DNA from: Synchiropus splendidus
Lineage: Eukaryota; Chordata; Actinopteri; Syngnathiformes; Callionymidae
Assembly: GCF_027744825.2 (NCBI RefSeq)
Contig: NW_026527054.1
Coordinates: forward strand, 1,922,001-1,986,000
Direction of reading: 5' to 3'
DNA length: 64,000 nucleotides
Below, piece after piece: positions 38,098 through 50,929 of the stretch. Under the pieces are notes generated by a model. The model had not been told where the DNA came from and did no database searches. It worked only from the letters and a program-made list of their open reading frames with translations. The first letter of the stretch is position 1, and every line of letters begins with the position of its first letter. The position numbers were made by a program, and so were the translations under genes.

Positions 38098-41000
38098 CAA
38101 ACATAAAAATGTTGATAACTTTGGAAAAACACTTCAGACTGCTTAGATTTGATGTGCAACTACTAGAAAGACCCTTTCTGATATAGTGGGTATTGAAAAT
38201 TCGATGTTCTGAAGCTTCCCTCCAAAGTTATGGCGTAATGCGTAAAATGCGTTTTCAGTCTGAGATAAGGTCGATTCCGGAACGCCAAACATAAACATGT
38301 TCATAATTCTGGAAAAACACTTCAGACAGCTTAGATTTGATGTGCAACTACTAGAAAGACCATTTCTGCCATTGTGGGAGGTGAAAATTCGATGTTCTGA
38401 AGCTTCCCTGCAAAGTTATGCCACAATGCAGGAAACGCGTTTTCAGCCTGAGAGAAGGTCGATTCCGGAACGCCAAACATAAAAATATTGATAACTTTGG
38501 AAAAACTCTTTAGACAGCTTAGATTTGATGTGCAACTACTAGAAAGAGCCTTTCTGCTATAGTGGGAGTTGAAAATTTCATGTTCTGAAGCTTTCCTGCA
38601 AAGTTATGGCACAATGCGTAAAACGCATTTTCAGCCTCAGATAAGGTTGATTCCGGAACGCCAAACTTAAAAATGTTGATTACTTTGGAAAAACACTTCA
38701 AACAGCTTAGATTTGATGTGCAACTACTAGAAAGACCCTTTCTGCTATAGTGGGATGGAGAAATTTCATGTTCTGAAGCTTCCCTGCAAAGTTATGTCAC
38801 AATGCAGAAAACGGGTTTTCAGCCTCACATAAGGTCAATTCCGGAACGCCAAACATAAAAATGTTAATAACTTCGGAAAAACACTTCAGACAGCTTAGAT
38901 TTGATGTGCAAGTACTAGAAAGACCATTTCTGCTATAGTGGGAGGTGAAAATTTCATGTTCTGAAGCTTTCCTGCAAAGTTATGGCACAATGCGTAAAAC
39001 GCGTTTTCAGCCTGAGATAAGGTTGATTCCGGAACGCCAAACATAAAAATGTTGATAACTTTGGAAAAACACTTCAAACAGCTTAGATTTGATGTGCAAC
39101 TACTAGAAAGACCCTTTCTGCTATAGTGGGAGGTTAAAAGTTCATGTTCTGAAGCTTCCCTGCAAAGTTATGTCACAATGCAGAAAACGCGTTTTCAGCC
39201 TCACGTAAGGTCAATTCCGGAACGCCAAACATAAAAATGTTCATAACTTCGGAAAAACACTTCAGACAGCTAGGATTTGATGTACAAGTACTAGAAAGAC
39301 CCTTTCTGCTATAGTGGGAGGTGAAAATATCATGTTCTGAAGCTTTCCTGCAAAGTTATGGCACAATGCGCAAAACGCGTTTTAAGCCAGAGATAAGGTC
39401 GATTCCGGAACGCCAAACATAAAAAGGTTCATAATTCTGGAAAAACACTTCAGACAGCTTAGATTTGATTTGCAACTACAGAGAGACCCGTTATGCTATA
39501 GTGGGAGGTGAAAATGTCATGTTCTGAAGCTTCCCTGCAAAGTTATGGCACAATTCAGAAAACGCGTTTTCAGCCTGAGAAAAGGTCGATTCAGGAACAC
39601 CAAACATAAAACTGTTGAAAACTTTCGAAAAACACTTCAGACAGCTTAGATTTGATGTGCAACTACTAGAAAGACCCTTTCTGCTGTAGTGGGAAATGAA
39701 CATTTCATGATCTGAAGCTTCCCTGCAAAGTTATGGCACAATGCAGAAAACGCGTTTTCAGCCTGAGATAAGGTCGATTCAGGAACACCAAACATAAAAA
39801 TGTTGAAAACTTTCGAAAAAGACTTCAAACAGCTTAGATTTGATGTGCAACTACTAGAAAGACCCTTTCTGCTATAGTGGGAGGTGAAAATATCATGTTC
39901 TGAAGCTTTCCTGCAAAGTTATGGCACAATGCGCAAAACGCGTTTTCAGCCAGAGATAAGGTCGATTCCGGAACGCCAAACATAAAAAGGTTCATAATTC
40001 TGGAAAAACACTTCAGACAGCTTAGATTTGATTTGCAACTACAGAGAGACCCGTTATGCTATAGTGGGAGGTGAAAATGGCATGTTCTGAAGCTTCCCTG
40101 CAAAGTTATGGCACAATTCAGAAAACGCGTTTTCAGCCTGAGAAAAGGTCGATTCAGGAACACCAAACATAAAACTGTTGAAAACTTTCGAAAAACACTT
40201 CAGACAGCTTAGATTTGATGTGCAACTACTAGAAAGACCCTTTCTGCTGTAGTGGGAAATGAACATTTCATGATCTGAAGCTTCCCTGCAAAGTTATGGC
40301 ACAATGCAGAAAACGCGTTTTCAGCCTGAGATAAGGTCGATTCAGGAACACCAAACATAAAAATGTTGAAAACTTTCGAAAAAGACTTCAAACAGCTTAG
40401 ATTTGATGTGCAACTACGAGAAAGACCCTTTCTGCTATAGTGGGAGGTGAAAATTTCATGTTCTGAAGCTTCGGAGCAAAGTTCTGGCACAATGCGTAAA
40501 ACTCGTTTTCAGCCTGAGATGAGGTTGATTTCAGAACGACAAACATAAAAATGTTGCTAACTTTGGAAAAACACTTCAGACAGCTTAGATTTGATGTGCA
40601 ACTACTAGAAAGACCCTTTCTGATATAGTGGGTGGTAAATATTCGATGATCTGAAGCTTCGCACCAAAGTTATGGCACAATGCGTAAAACGCGTTTTCAG
40701 CCTGTGATAAGGTCGATTCCGGAACGCCAAACATAAAAATGTTCATAATTCTGGAAAAACACTTCAGACAGCTTAGATTTGATGTGCAACTACTAGACAG
40801 ACCATTTCCGCCATTGTGGGAGGTGAAAATTCGATGTTCTGAAGCTTCCCTGCAAAGTTATGCGACAATGCAGGAAACGCGTTTTCAGCCTGAGATAAGG
40901 TCGATTCCGGAACGCCAAACATAAAAATGTTGATAACTTTGGAAAAACACTTCGTACTGCTTAGATTTGATGTGCAACTACAAGAAAGACCCTTTCTGCT

Positions 41001-41667
41001 ATAGTGGGAGGTTAAAAGTTCATGTTCTGAAGCTTCCCTGCAAAGTTATGTCACAATGCAGACAACGCGTTTTCAGCCTCACATAAGGTCAATTCCGGAA
41101 CGCCAAACATAAAAATGTTCATAACTTCGGAAAAACACTTCAGACAGCTAGGATATGATGTACAAGTACTAGAAAGACCCTTTCTGCTATAGTTGGAGGT
41201 GAAAATATCATGTTCTGAAGCTTTCCTGCAAAGTTATGGCACAATGCGCAAAACGCGTTTTCAGCCAGAGATAAGGTCGATTCCGGAACGCCAAACATAA
41301 AAATCTTGATAACTTTCGAAAAACACTTCAGACAGCTTAGATTTGTTGTGCAACTACTAGAAATACCCTTTCTGCTGAAGTGGGAGGTGAAAATTTCATG
41401 TTCTAAAGCTTCCCTGCAAAGTTATGGCACAATGCCGAAAACGCGTTTTCAGCCTGAGATAAGGTCGATTCCGGAACGCCAAACATAAAAATTTTGATAA
41501 CTCAGGAAAAACTCTACAGACAGCTTAGATTTGATGTGCAACTACTAGAAATACCCTTTCTGCTGAAGTGGGAGGTGAAAATTTCATGTTCTAAAGCTTC
41601 CCTGCAATGTTATGGCACAATGCAGAAAACGCGTTTTAAGCCTGAGACAAGGTCGATTCCGGAACGC
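38098..41667. repeat. Satellite monomers with an internal 3-monomer duplication
   Basis: The monomer with CTACAGAGAGACCCG and the two after it are duplicated in tandem at an offset of 563 bp (about 39300-39860 and 39860-40420). Parts recur downstream: 38830-39130 and 39190-39720 match 45030-45320 and 45390-45910 at an offset of 6197 bp. The monomers with CATGTTCATAATTCTGG near 38295 match 43178. The section is all satellite. Confidence 0.8.
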
Positions 41668-43660
41668 CAAACATAAAAATGTTGATAACTCAGGAAAAAC
41701 TCTACAGACAGCTTAGATTTGATGTGCAACTACCAGAAAGACCCTTTCTGCTATAGTGGGAGGTGAAAATTTCATGTTCTGAAGCTTTATGCTAAGTTAT
41801 GGCACAATGCGTAAAACGCGTTTTCAGCCTGAGATAAGGTCGATTCCGGAACGCCAAACATGAAAATGTTGACAACTTTGGAAAAACACTTCAGACAGCT
41901 TAGATTTCACGTGCAACTACTAGAAAGACCCTTTCTGCCATTGTGGGAGGTGAAAATTTCATGTTCTGAAGCTTCACGGTAAAGTTATGGCACCATCCGT
42001 AAAACGCGTTTACAGCCTGAGATAAGATCGATTCCGGAATGCCAAACATAAAACTGTTGATAATTTTGGAAAAACACTTCAGACAGCTTAGATTTGATGT
42101 GCAACTACTAGAAAGACCCTTTCTGCCATTGTGGGAGGTGAAAAATTAATGTTCTGAAGCTTCCCTGCAAAGTTATGGCACAATGCGTAAAAAGTGTTTT
42201 CAGCCTGAGATAAGGTCGATTCCGGAACGCCAAACATAAAAATGTAGATAACTTTGGAAAAACATTTCAGACAGCTTAGATTTGATGTGCAACTACAAGA
42301 CAGACCCTTTCTGCAATAGTGGGAGGTTAGAATTTCATATTTTGAAGTTTCCTGCAAAGTTATGGCACAATGCAGAAAACGCGTTTTCAGCCCGAGATAA
42401 GGTCGTTTCCGAAACGCCAATGTAAAAAATGTTGATAGCTTTCGAAAAACACTTCAGACAGCTTAGATTTGATGTGCAACTACTAGAAAGACCCTATCTG
42501 CTATAGTGGGAGGTGAACATTTCATGTTCTGAAGCTTCCCTGAGAAGTTATGGCACAATGCAGAAAACGCGTTTTCAGCCTGAGATAAGGTGGTTTCCAA
42601 AACGCCAAACGTAAAAATGTTGATTACTTTGGAATAACACTTCTGACATCTTAGATTTAATGTGCAACTACTAGAAAGACCCTTTCTGCTATAGTGGGAG
42701 GTGAAAATTTCATGTTCTGAAGCTTTATGCAAATTTAAGGCACAATGCGTAAAACACGTTTTCAGCCTGAGATAAGGTCGATTCCGGAACGCCAAACATT
42801 AAATTGTGGATAACTTTGGAAAAACACTTCAGACAGCATAAATTTGATGTACAACTACTAGAAAGACCTTTTCTGCTATAGCGCAAGTTTAAAATTTCAT
42901 GTTCTGAAGCTTCCCTGCAAAGTTATGGCACAATGCAGAAAACGCGTTTTCAGCCTGAGATAAGGTCGATTCCGGTACGCCAAACATAAAAATGTTGATA
43001 ACTTTGGAAAAACACTTCAGACTGCTTAGATTTGATGTGCAACTACTAGAAAGACCCTTTCTGATATAGTGGGTATTGAAAATTCGATGTTCTGAAGCTT
43101 CCCTCCAAAGTTATGTCGTAATGCGTAAAATGCGTTTTCAGTCTGAGATAAGGTCGATTCCGGAACGCCAAACATAAACATGTTCATAATTCTGGAAAAA
43201 CACTTCAGACAGCTTAGATTTGATGTGCAACTACTAGAAAGACCATTTCTGCCATTGTGGGAGGTGAAAATTCGATGTTCTGAAGCTTCCCTGCAAAGTT
43301 ATGCCACAATGCAGGAAACGCGTTTTCAGCCTGAGAGAAGGTCGATTCCGGAACGCCAAACATAAAAATATTGATAACTTTGGAAAAACTCTTTAGACAG
43401 CTTAGATTTGATGTGCAACTACTAGAAAGAGCCTTTCTGCTATAGTGGGAGTTGAAAATTTCATGTTCTGAAGCTTTCCTGCAAAGTTATGGCACAATGC
43501 GTAAAACGCGTTTTCAGCCTCAGGTAAGGTTGATTCCGGAACGCCAAACTTAAAAATGTTGATTACTTTGGAAAAACACTTCAAACAGCTTAGATTTGAT
43601 GTACAACTACTAGAAATATCCTTTCTGCTATAGTGGGATGTAGAAATTTCATGTTCTGAA
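41668..43660. repeat. Distant copy of the 35.5-38.8 kb satellite segment
   Basis: This segment matches 36785-38780 at a constant offset of 4883 bp, including the 7-monomer unit and the three to four monomers following it. The upstream monomers 41290-41667 match 35090-35471, so on that side it matches copy 1 of the 7-mer. It therefore looks like a copy taken when only one 7-mer unit was present, or a product of later collapse. Matching ends near 43660, where 43680 onward switches type. Confidence 0.85.
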
Positions 43661-43919
43661 GCTTCCCTGCAAAGTTATGGCAGAATGCAGAAAACGCGTT
43701 TTCAGCCTGAGATAAGGTGGGTAACAGAACGCCAAACATTAAAATGTTGATAACTTTGGAAAAACAATTCAAACAGCTTCGATTTGATGTGCAACTACTA
43801 GAAAGACCCTTTCTGCTATAGTGGGAGGTGAAAATTTCATGTTCTGAAGCTTCCTTACAAAGTTATGGCACAATGCAGAAAATGCGTTTTCAGCCTGAGA
43901 TAATGTTGTTTCCGGAACG

Positions 43920-44860
43920 CCAAACGTAAAACTGTTGATAATTTTGGAAAAACACTTCAGACAGCTTAGATTTGATGTGCAACTACTAGAAAGACCCTTT
44001 CTGCCATTGTGGGAGGTGAAAAATTAATGTTCTGAAGCTTCCCTACAAAGTTATGGCACAATGCGTAAAAAGCGTTTTCAGCCTGAGATAAGGTCGATTC
44101 CGGAACGCCAAACATAAAAATGTAGATAACTTTGGAAAAACATTTCAGACAGCTTAGATTTGATGTGCAACTACAAGACAGACCATTTCTGCAATAGTGG
44201 GAGGTTAGAATTTCATATTTTGAAGTTTCCTTCAAAGTTATGGCACAATGCAGAAAACGCGTTTTCAGCACGAGATAAGGTCGTTTCCGAAACGCCAATC
44301 TAAAAAATGTTGATAGCTTTCGAAAAACACTTCAGACAGCTTAGATTTGATGTGCAACTACTAGAAAGACCCTATCTGCTATAGTGGGAGGTGAACATTT
44401 CATGTTCTGAAGCTTCCCTGAGAAGTTATGGCACAATGCAGAAAACCCGTTTTCAGCCTGAGATAAGGTGGTTTCCAAAACGCCAAACGTAAAAATGTTG
44501 ATTACTTTGGAATAACACTTCTGACAGCTTAGATTTAATGTGCAACTACTAGAAAGACCCTTTCTGCTATAGTGGGAGGTGAAAATTTCATGTTCTGAAG
44601 CTTTATGCAAATTTAAGGCACAATGCGTAAAACACGTTTTCAGCCTGAGATAAGCACGATTCCGGAACGCCAAACATTAAAATGTGGATAACTTTGGAAA
44701 AACACTTCAGACAGCATAAATTTGATGTACAACTACTAGAAAGACCTTTTCTGCTATAGCGCAAGTTTAAAATTTCATGTTCTGAAGCTTCCCTGCAAAG
44801 TTATGGCACAATGCCGAAAACGCGTTTTCAGCCTGAGATAAGGTCGATTCCGGTACGCCA
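43920..44860. repeat. Partial further copy of the 7-monomer unit (5 monomers)
   Basis: Matches 42043-42980 at an offset of 1878 bp (10 monomers less 2 bases), starting at AAACTGTTGATAATTTTGG and running through the AGCGCAAGTTTAAAATTTC monomer. It carries private changes (for example CCTACAAAG at 44042 and GATAAGCACG near 44650), so it is somewhat more diverged than the other copies. Confidence 0.8.
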
Positions 44861-47190
44861 AACATAAAAATGTTGATAACTTTGGAAAAACACTTCAAAC
44901 AGCTTAGATTTGATGTGCAACTACTAGAAAGACCCTTTCTGCTATAGTGGGATGTAGAAATTTCATGTTCTGAAGCTTCCCTGCAAAGTTATGGCAAAAT
45001 GCAGAAAACGCGTTTTCAGCCTCACATAAGGTCAATTCCGGAACGCCAAACATAAAAATGTTAATAACTTCGGAAAAACACTTCAGACAGCTTAGATTTG
45101 ATGTGCAAGTACTAGAAAGACCATTTCTGCTATAGTGGGAGGTGAAAATTTCATGTTCTGAAGCTTTCCTGCAAAGTTATGGCACAATGCGTAAAACGCG
45201 TTTTCAGCCTGAGATAAGGTTGATTCCGGAACGCCAAACATAAAAATGTTGATAACTTTGGAAAAACACTTCAAACAGCTTAGATTTGATGTGCAACTAC
45301 TAGAAAGACCCTTTCTGATATAGTGGGTGGTAAATATTCGATGATCTGAAGCTTCGCACCAAAGTTATGGCACAATGCGTAAAACGCGTTTTCAGCCTGT
45401 GATAAGGTCGATTCCGGAACGCCAAACATAAAAATGTTCATAACTTCGGAAAAACACTTCAGACAGCTAGGATTTGATGTACAAGTACTAGAAAGACCCT
45501 TTCTGCTATAGTGGGAGGTGAAAATATCATGTTCTGAAGCTTTCCTGCAAAGTTATGGCACAATGCGCAAAACGCGTTTTCAGCCAGAGATAAGGTCGAT
45601 TCCGGAACGCCAAACATAAAAAGGTTCATAATTCTGGAAAAACACTTCAGACAGCTTAGATTTGATTTGCAACTACAGAGAGACCCGTTATGCTATAGTG
45701 GGAGGTGAAAATGTCATGTTCTGAAGCTTCCCTGCAAAGTTATGGCACAATTCAGAAAACGCGTTTTCAGCCTGAGAAAAGGTCGATTCAGGAACACCAA
45801 ACATAAAACTGTTGAAAACTTTCGAAAAACACTTCAGACAGCTTAGATTTGATGTGCAACTACTAGAAAGACCCTTTCTGCTGTAGTGGGAAATGAACAT
45901 TTCATGATCTGAAGCTTCCCTGCAAAGTTATGGCACAATGCAGAAAACGCGTTTTCAGCCTGAGATGAGGTTGATTTCAGAACGCCAAACATAAAAATGT
46001 TGCTAACTTTGGAAAAACACTTCAGACAGCTTAGATTTGATGTGCAACTACTGGAAAGACCCTTTCTGATATAGTGGGTGGTAAATATTCGATGATCTGA
46101 AGCTTCGCACCAAAGTTATGGCACAATGCGTAAAACGCGTTTTCAGCCTGTGATAAGGTCGATTCCGGAACGCCAAACATAAAAATGTTCATAATTCTGG
46201 AAAAACACTTCAGACAGCTTAGATTTGATGTGCAACTACTAGACAGACCATTTCTGCCATTGTGGGAGGTGAAAATTCGATGTTCTGAAGCTTCCCTGCA
46301 AAGTTATGCGACAATGCAGGAAACGCATTTTCAGCCTGAGATAAGGTCAATTCCGGAACGCCAAACATAAAAATGTTCATAACTTCGGAAAAACACTTCA
46401 GACAGCTAGGATTTGATGTACAAGTACTAGAAAGACCCTTTCTGCTATAGTGGGAGGTGAAAATATCATGTTCTGAAGCTTTCCTGCAAAGTTATGGCAC
46501 AATGCGCAAAACGCGTTTTCAGCCAGAGATAAGGTCGATTCCGGAACGCCAAACATAAAAAGGTTCATAATTCTGGAAAAACACTTCAGACAGCTGAGAT
46601 TTGATGTGCAACTACTAGACAGACCATTTCTGCCATTGTGGGAGGTGAAAATTCGATGTTCTGAAGCTTCCCTGCAAAGTTATGCGACAATGCAGGAAAC
46701 GCGTTTTCAGCCTGAGATAAGGTCGATTCCGGAACGCCAAACATAAAAATGTTGATAACTTTGGAAAAACACTTCGTACTGCTTAGATTTGATGTGCAAC
46801 TACTAGAAAGACCCTTTCTGCTATAGTGGGAGGTTAAAAGTTCATGTTCTGAAGCTTCCCTGCAAAGTTATGTCACAATGCAGAAAACGCGTTTTCAGCC
46901 TCACATAAGGTCAATTCCGGAACGCCAAACATAAAAATGTTCATAACTTCGGAAAAACACTTCAGACAGCTAGGATTTGATGTACAAGTACTAGAAAGAC
47001 CCTTTCTGCTATAGTGGGAGGTGAAAATATCATGTTCTGAAGCTTTCCTGCAAAGTTATGGCACAATGCGCAAAACGCGTTTTCAGCCAGAGATAAGGTC
47101 GATTCTGGAACGCCAAACATAAAAAGGTTCATAATTTTGGAAAAACACTTCAGACAGCTTAGATTTGATTTGCAACTACCAGAGAGACCC
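44861..47190. repeat. Satellite monomers related to 38.8-41.2 kb
   Basis: Twelve monomers. Segments match the 38.8-40.4 kb region at an offset of 6197 bp, and the CATAATTCTGG / AGACAGACCATTTC monomer near 40740 recurs at 46186 and 46566. The TAGGATTTGATGTACAAGTAC monomer occurs at 45471, 46406 and 46973. Order is shuffled between copies. Confidence 0.75.
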
Positions 47191-49230
47191 GTTATGCTAT
47201 AGTGGGAGGTGAAAATGTCATGTTCTGAAGCTTCCCTGCAAAGTTATGGCACAATTCAGAAAAGGCGTTTTCAGCCTGAGAAAAGGTCGATTCAGGAACA
47301 CCAAATATAAAACTGTTGAAAACTTTCGAAAAACACTTCAGACAGCTTAGATTTGATGTGCAACTACTAGAAAGACCCTTTCTGCTGTAGTGGGAAATGA
47401 ACATTTCATGATCTGAAGCTTCCCTGCAAAGTTATGGCACAATGCAGAAAACGCGTTTTCAGCCTGAGATAAGGTCGATTCAGGAACACCAAACATAAAA
47501 ATGTTGAAAACTTTCGAAAAACACTTCAGACAGCTTAGATTTGATGTGCAACTACGAGAGAGACCCTTTCTGCTATAGTGGGAGGTGAAAATTTCATGTT
47601 CTGAAGCTTCGCTGCAAAGTTCTGGCACAATGCGTAAAACTCGTTTTCAGCCTGAGATGAGGTTGATTTCAGAACGACAAACATAAAAATGTTGCTAACT
47701 TTGGAAAAACACTTCAGACTGCTTAGATTTGATGTGCAACTACTCGAAGGACCATTTCTGCTATAGTGGGAGGTGTAAATTTCATGTTCTGAAGATTCCC
47801 TGCAAAGTTATGGCAGAATGCGTAAATCGTGTTTTCAGCCTGAGATAAGGTCGATTCCTGAACGCCAAACATAAAAATGTTGAAAACTTTGGAAAAACAC
47901 TTCAGACAGCTTAGATTTGATGTGCAACTACTAGAAAGACCCTTTCTGCTATAGTGGGAGGTGAAAATTTCATGTTCTGACGCTATACTGCAAAGTTATG
48001 GCACAATGCAGAAAATGCGTATTCAGCCTGAGATAAGGTCGATTCCGGAATGCCAAACGTAAAAATGTTGATAACTTTGGAAAAACACTTCAGACAGCTT
48101 AGATTTGATGTGCAACTACTAGAAAGACCCATTCTGCTATAGTGGGAGTTGAAAATTTCATGTTCAGAAGCTTCCCTGCAAAGTTATGGCACATTGCAGA
48201 AAACGCGTTTTCAGCCTGAAATAAGTTAGATTCAGGAACGCCAAACACAAAAATGTTGAAAACTTTCAAAAAACACTTCAGACAGTTTAGATTTGAAGTG
48301 CAAGTACGAGAAAGACCCTTTCTGCTATAATGGGAATTGAAAATTTCATGTTCTGAAGCTTTCCTCCAAAGTTATGGCACAATGCAGAAAATGCGCTCAC
48401 AGCCTGAGATAAGGTGGGTTCCGTAACGCCAAACATAAAAATGTTGATAACTTTGGAAAAACACTTCAGACAGCTAAGATTTGATGTGTAAATACTAGAA
48501 AGACCCTTTCTGCTATAGTGGGAGGTGAAAACTTCATGTTCTGAAGCTTCCCTGCAAAGCTATGACACAATTCCGAAAACGCGTTTTCAGCGTGAGATAA
48601 GGTCGATTCCGGAACGAAAAACATAAAAATGTTGATAACTTCGGAAAAACACATCAGACAGCTTAGATTTCATTTGCAACTACGAGAAAGACCCTTTCTG
48701 CTATAGTGGTTTGTGAAAATTCGATGTTCGGACGCTTCCTGGCAAAGTTATGGAACAGTGCGTTAAACGCATTTTCAGCCTGAGATAAGGTCGATTCCGG
48801 AACGCCAAACATAAAAATGTTGTTAACTTTGGAAAAACACGTCAGACAGCTTAGATTTGACTTGCAACTACTAGAAAGACCCTTTCTGCTATAGTGGGAG
48901 GTGAAAATTTCATGTTCTGAAGCTTCCCTGCAAAGTTATGGCACAATGCAGAAAACGCGTTTTCAGCCTGAGATAAGGTCGATTCCGGAACGCCAAACAT
49001 AAAAATGTTGATAACTTTCGAAAAACACTTCAGACAGCTTAGATTTGAAGTGTAACTACTAGAAAGACCCTTTCTGCTATAGTGGGAGGTGAAAATTTCA
49101 TGTTCTGATGCTTCCCTGCAAAGTTATGGCACAATGCAGAAAACGCATTTTCAGCCTGATATAAGGTGGGTTCAGGAAGGAGAAACATCAAAATGTTGAT
49201 AACTTTGGAAAACCACTTCAGACAGCTTAG
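47191..49230. repeat. Long satellite module, copy 1 of 3
   Basis: About eleven monomers in a fixed order, recognised by GGGAAATGAACATTTCATGATC, TTCGCTGCAAAGTTCTGG, GACGCTATACTGC, CCTGAAATAAGTTAG, GCGCTCACAGCC, CAAAGCTATGACAC, GGTTTGTGAAAATTCGATG and finally AAGGAGAAACATC (near 49177). The same series is found at 50930-53170 and 57890-59930. Offsets to copy 3 are constant at 10712 bp. Confidence 0.85.
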
Positions 49231-50929
49231 ATTTGATGTGCAACTACTAGAAAGACAATTTCTGCTATAGTGGTAGGTGAAACTTTCGAGTTCTGAAGCT
49301 TTCCTTCAGAGATATGCCACAATGCAGGAAACGCGTTTTCAGCCTGAGAGAAGGTCGATTCCGGAACGCCAAACATAAAAATATTGATAACTTTGGAAAA
49401 ACTCTTTAGACAGCTTAGGTTTGATGTGCAACTTCTAGAAAGAGCCTTTCTGCTATAGTGGGAGTTGAAAATTTCATGTTCTGAAGCTATCCTGCAAAGT
49501 TATGGCACAATGCGTAAAACGCGTTTTCAGCCTCAGATAAGGTTGATTCCGGAACGCCAAACTTAAAAATGTTGATTACTTTGGAAAAACACTTCAAACA
49601 GCTTAGATTTGATGTGCAACTACTAGAAAGACCATTTCTGCTATAGTGGGATGTAGAAATTTCATGTTCTGAAGCTTCCCTGCAAAGTTATGGCACAATG
49701 CAGAAAACGCGTTTTCAGCCTGAGATAAGGTGGGTTCCAGAACGCCAAACATAAAAATGTAGATAACTTTGGAAAAACAATTCAAACAGCTTCGATTTCA
49801 TGTGCAACTACTAGAAAGACCCTTTCTGCTATCGTGGGAGGTGAAAATTTCATGTTCTGAAGCTTCCCTGCAAAGTTATGTCACAATGCAGAAAACGGGT
49901 TTTCAGCCTCACATAAGGTCAATTCCGGAACGCCAAACATAAAAATGTTAATAACTTCGGGAAAACACTTCAGACAGCTTAGATTTGATGTGCAAGTACT
50001 AGAAAGACCATTTCTGCTATAGTGGGAGGTGAAAATTTCATATTCTGAAGCTTTCATGCAAAGTTATGGCACAATGCGTAAAACGCGTTTTCAGCCTGAG
50101 ATAAGGTTGATTCCGGAACGCCAAACATAAAAATGTTGATAACTTTGGAAAAACACTTCAAACAGCTTAGATTTGATGTGCAACTACTAGAAAGACCCTT
50201 TCTGATATAGTGGGTGGTAAATATTCGATGATCTGAAGCTTCGCACGAAAGTTATGGCACAATGCGTAAAACGCGTTTTCAGCCTGTGATAAGGTTGATT
50301 CCGGAACGCCAAACATAAAAATGTTCATAATTCTGGAAAAACACTTCAGACAGCTTAGATTTGATGTGCAACTACTAGACAGACCATTTCTGCCATTGTG
50401 GTAGGTGAAAATTCGATGTTCTGAAGCTTCCCTGCAAAGTTATGCGACAATGCAGGAAACGCGTTTTCAGCCTGAGATAAGGTCGATTCCGGAACGCCAA
50501 ACATAAAAATGTTGATAACTTTGGAAAAACACTTCGTACTGCTTAGATTTGATGTGCAACTACTAGAAAGACCCTTTCTGCTATAGTGGGAGGTTAAAAT
50601 TTCATGTTGTGAAGCTTCCCTGCAAAGTTATGTCACAATGCAGAAAACGCGTTTTCAGCCTCACATAAGGTCAATTCCGGAACGCCAAACATAAAAATGT
50701 TCATAACTTCGGAAAAACACTTCAGACAGCTAGGATTTGATGTACAAGTACTAGAAAGACCCTTTCTGCTATAGTGTGAGGTGAAAATATCATGTTCTGA
50801 AGCTTTCCTGCAAAGTTATGGCACAATGCGCAAAACGCATTTTCAGCCAGAGATAAGGTCGATTCCGGAACGCCAAACATAAAAAGGTTCATAATTCTGG
50901 AAAAACACTTCAGACAGCTTAGATTTGAT
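49231..50929. repeat. Satellite monomers between long modules 1 and 2
   Basis: Nine monomers. 49340-49640 resembles 43340-43640 (GAGAGAAGGTCG, then the CTCTTTAGACAG and AACTTAAAAATG monomers). 49870-50320 resembles 44990-45420 and 50330-50930 resembles 46180-47160. It is thus assembled from types found 5-6 kb upstream. No gene is seen. Confidence 0.75.
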
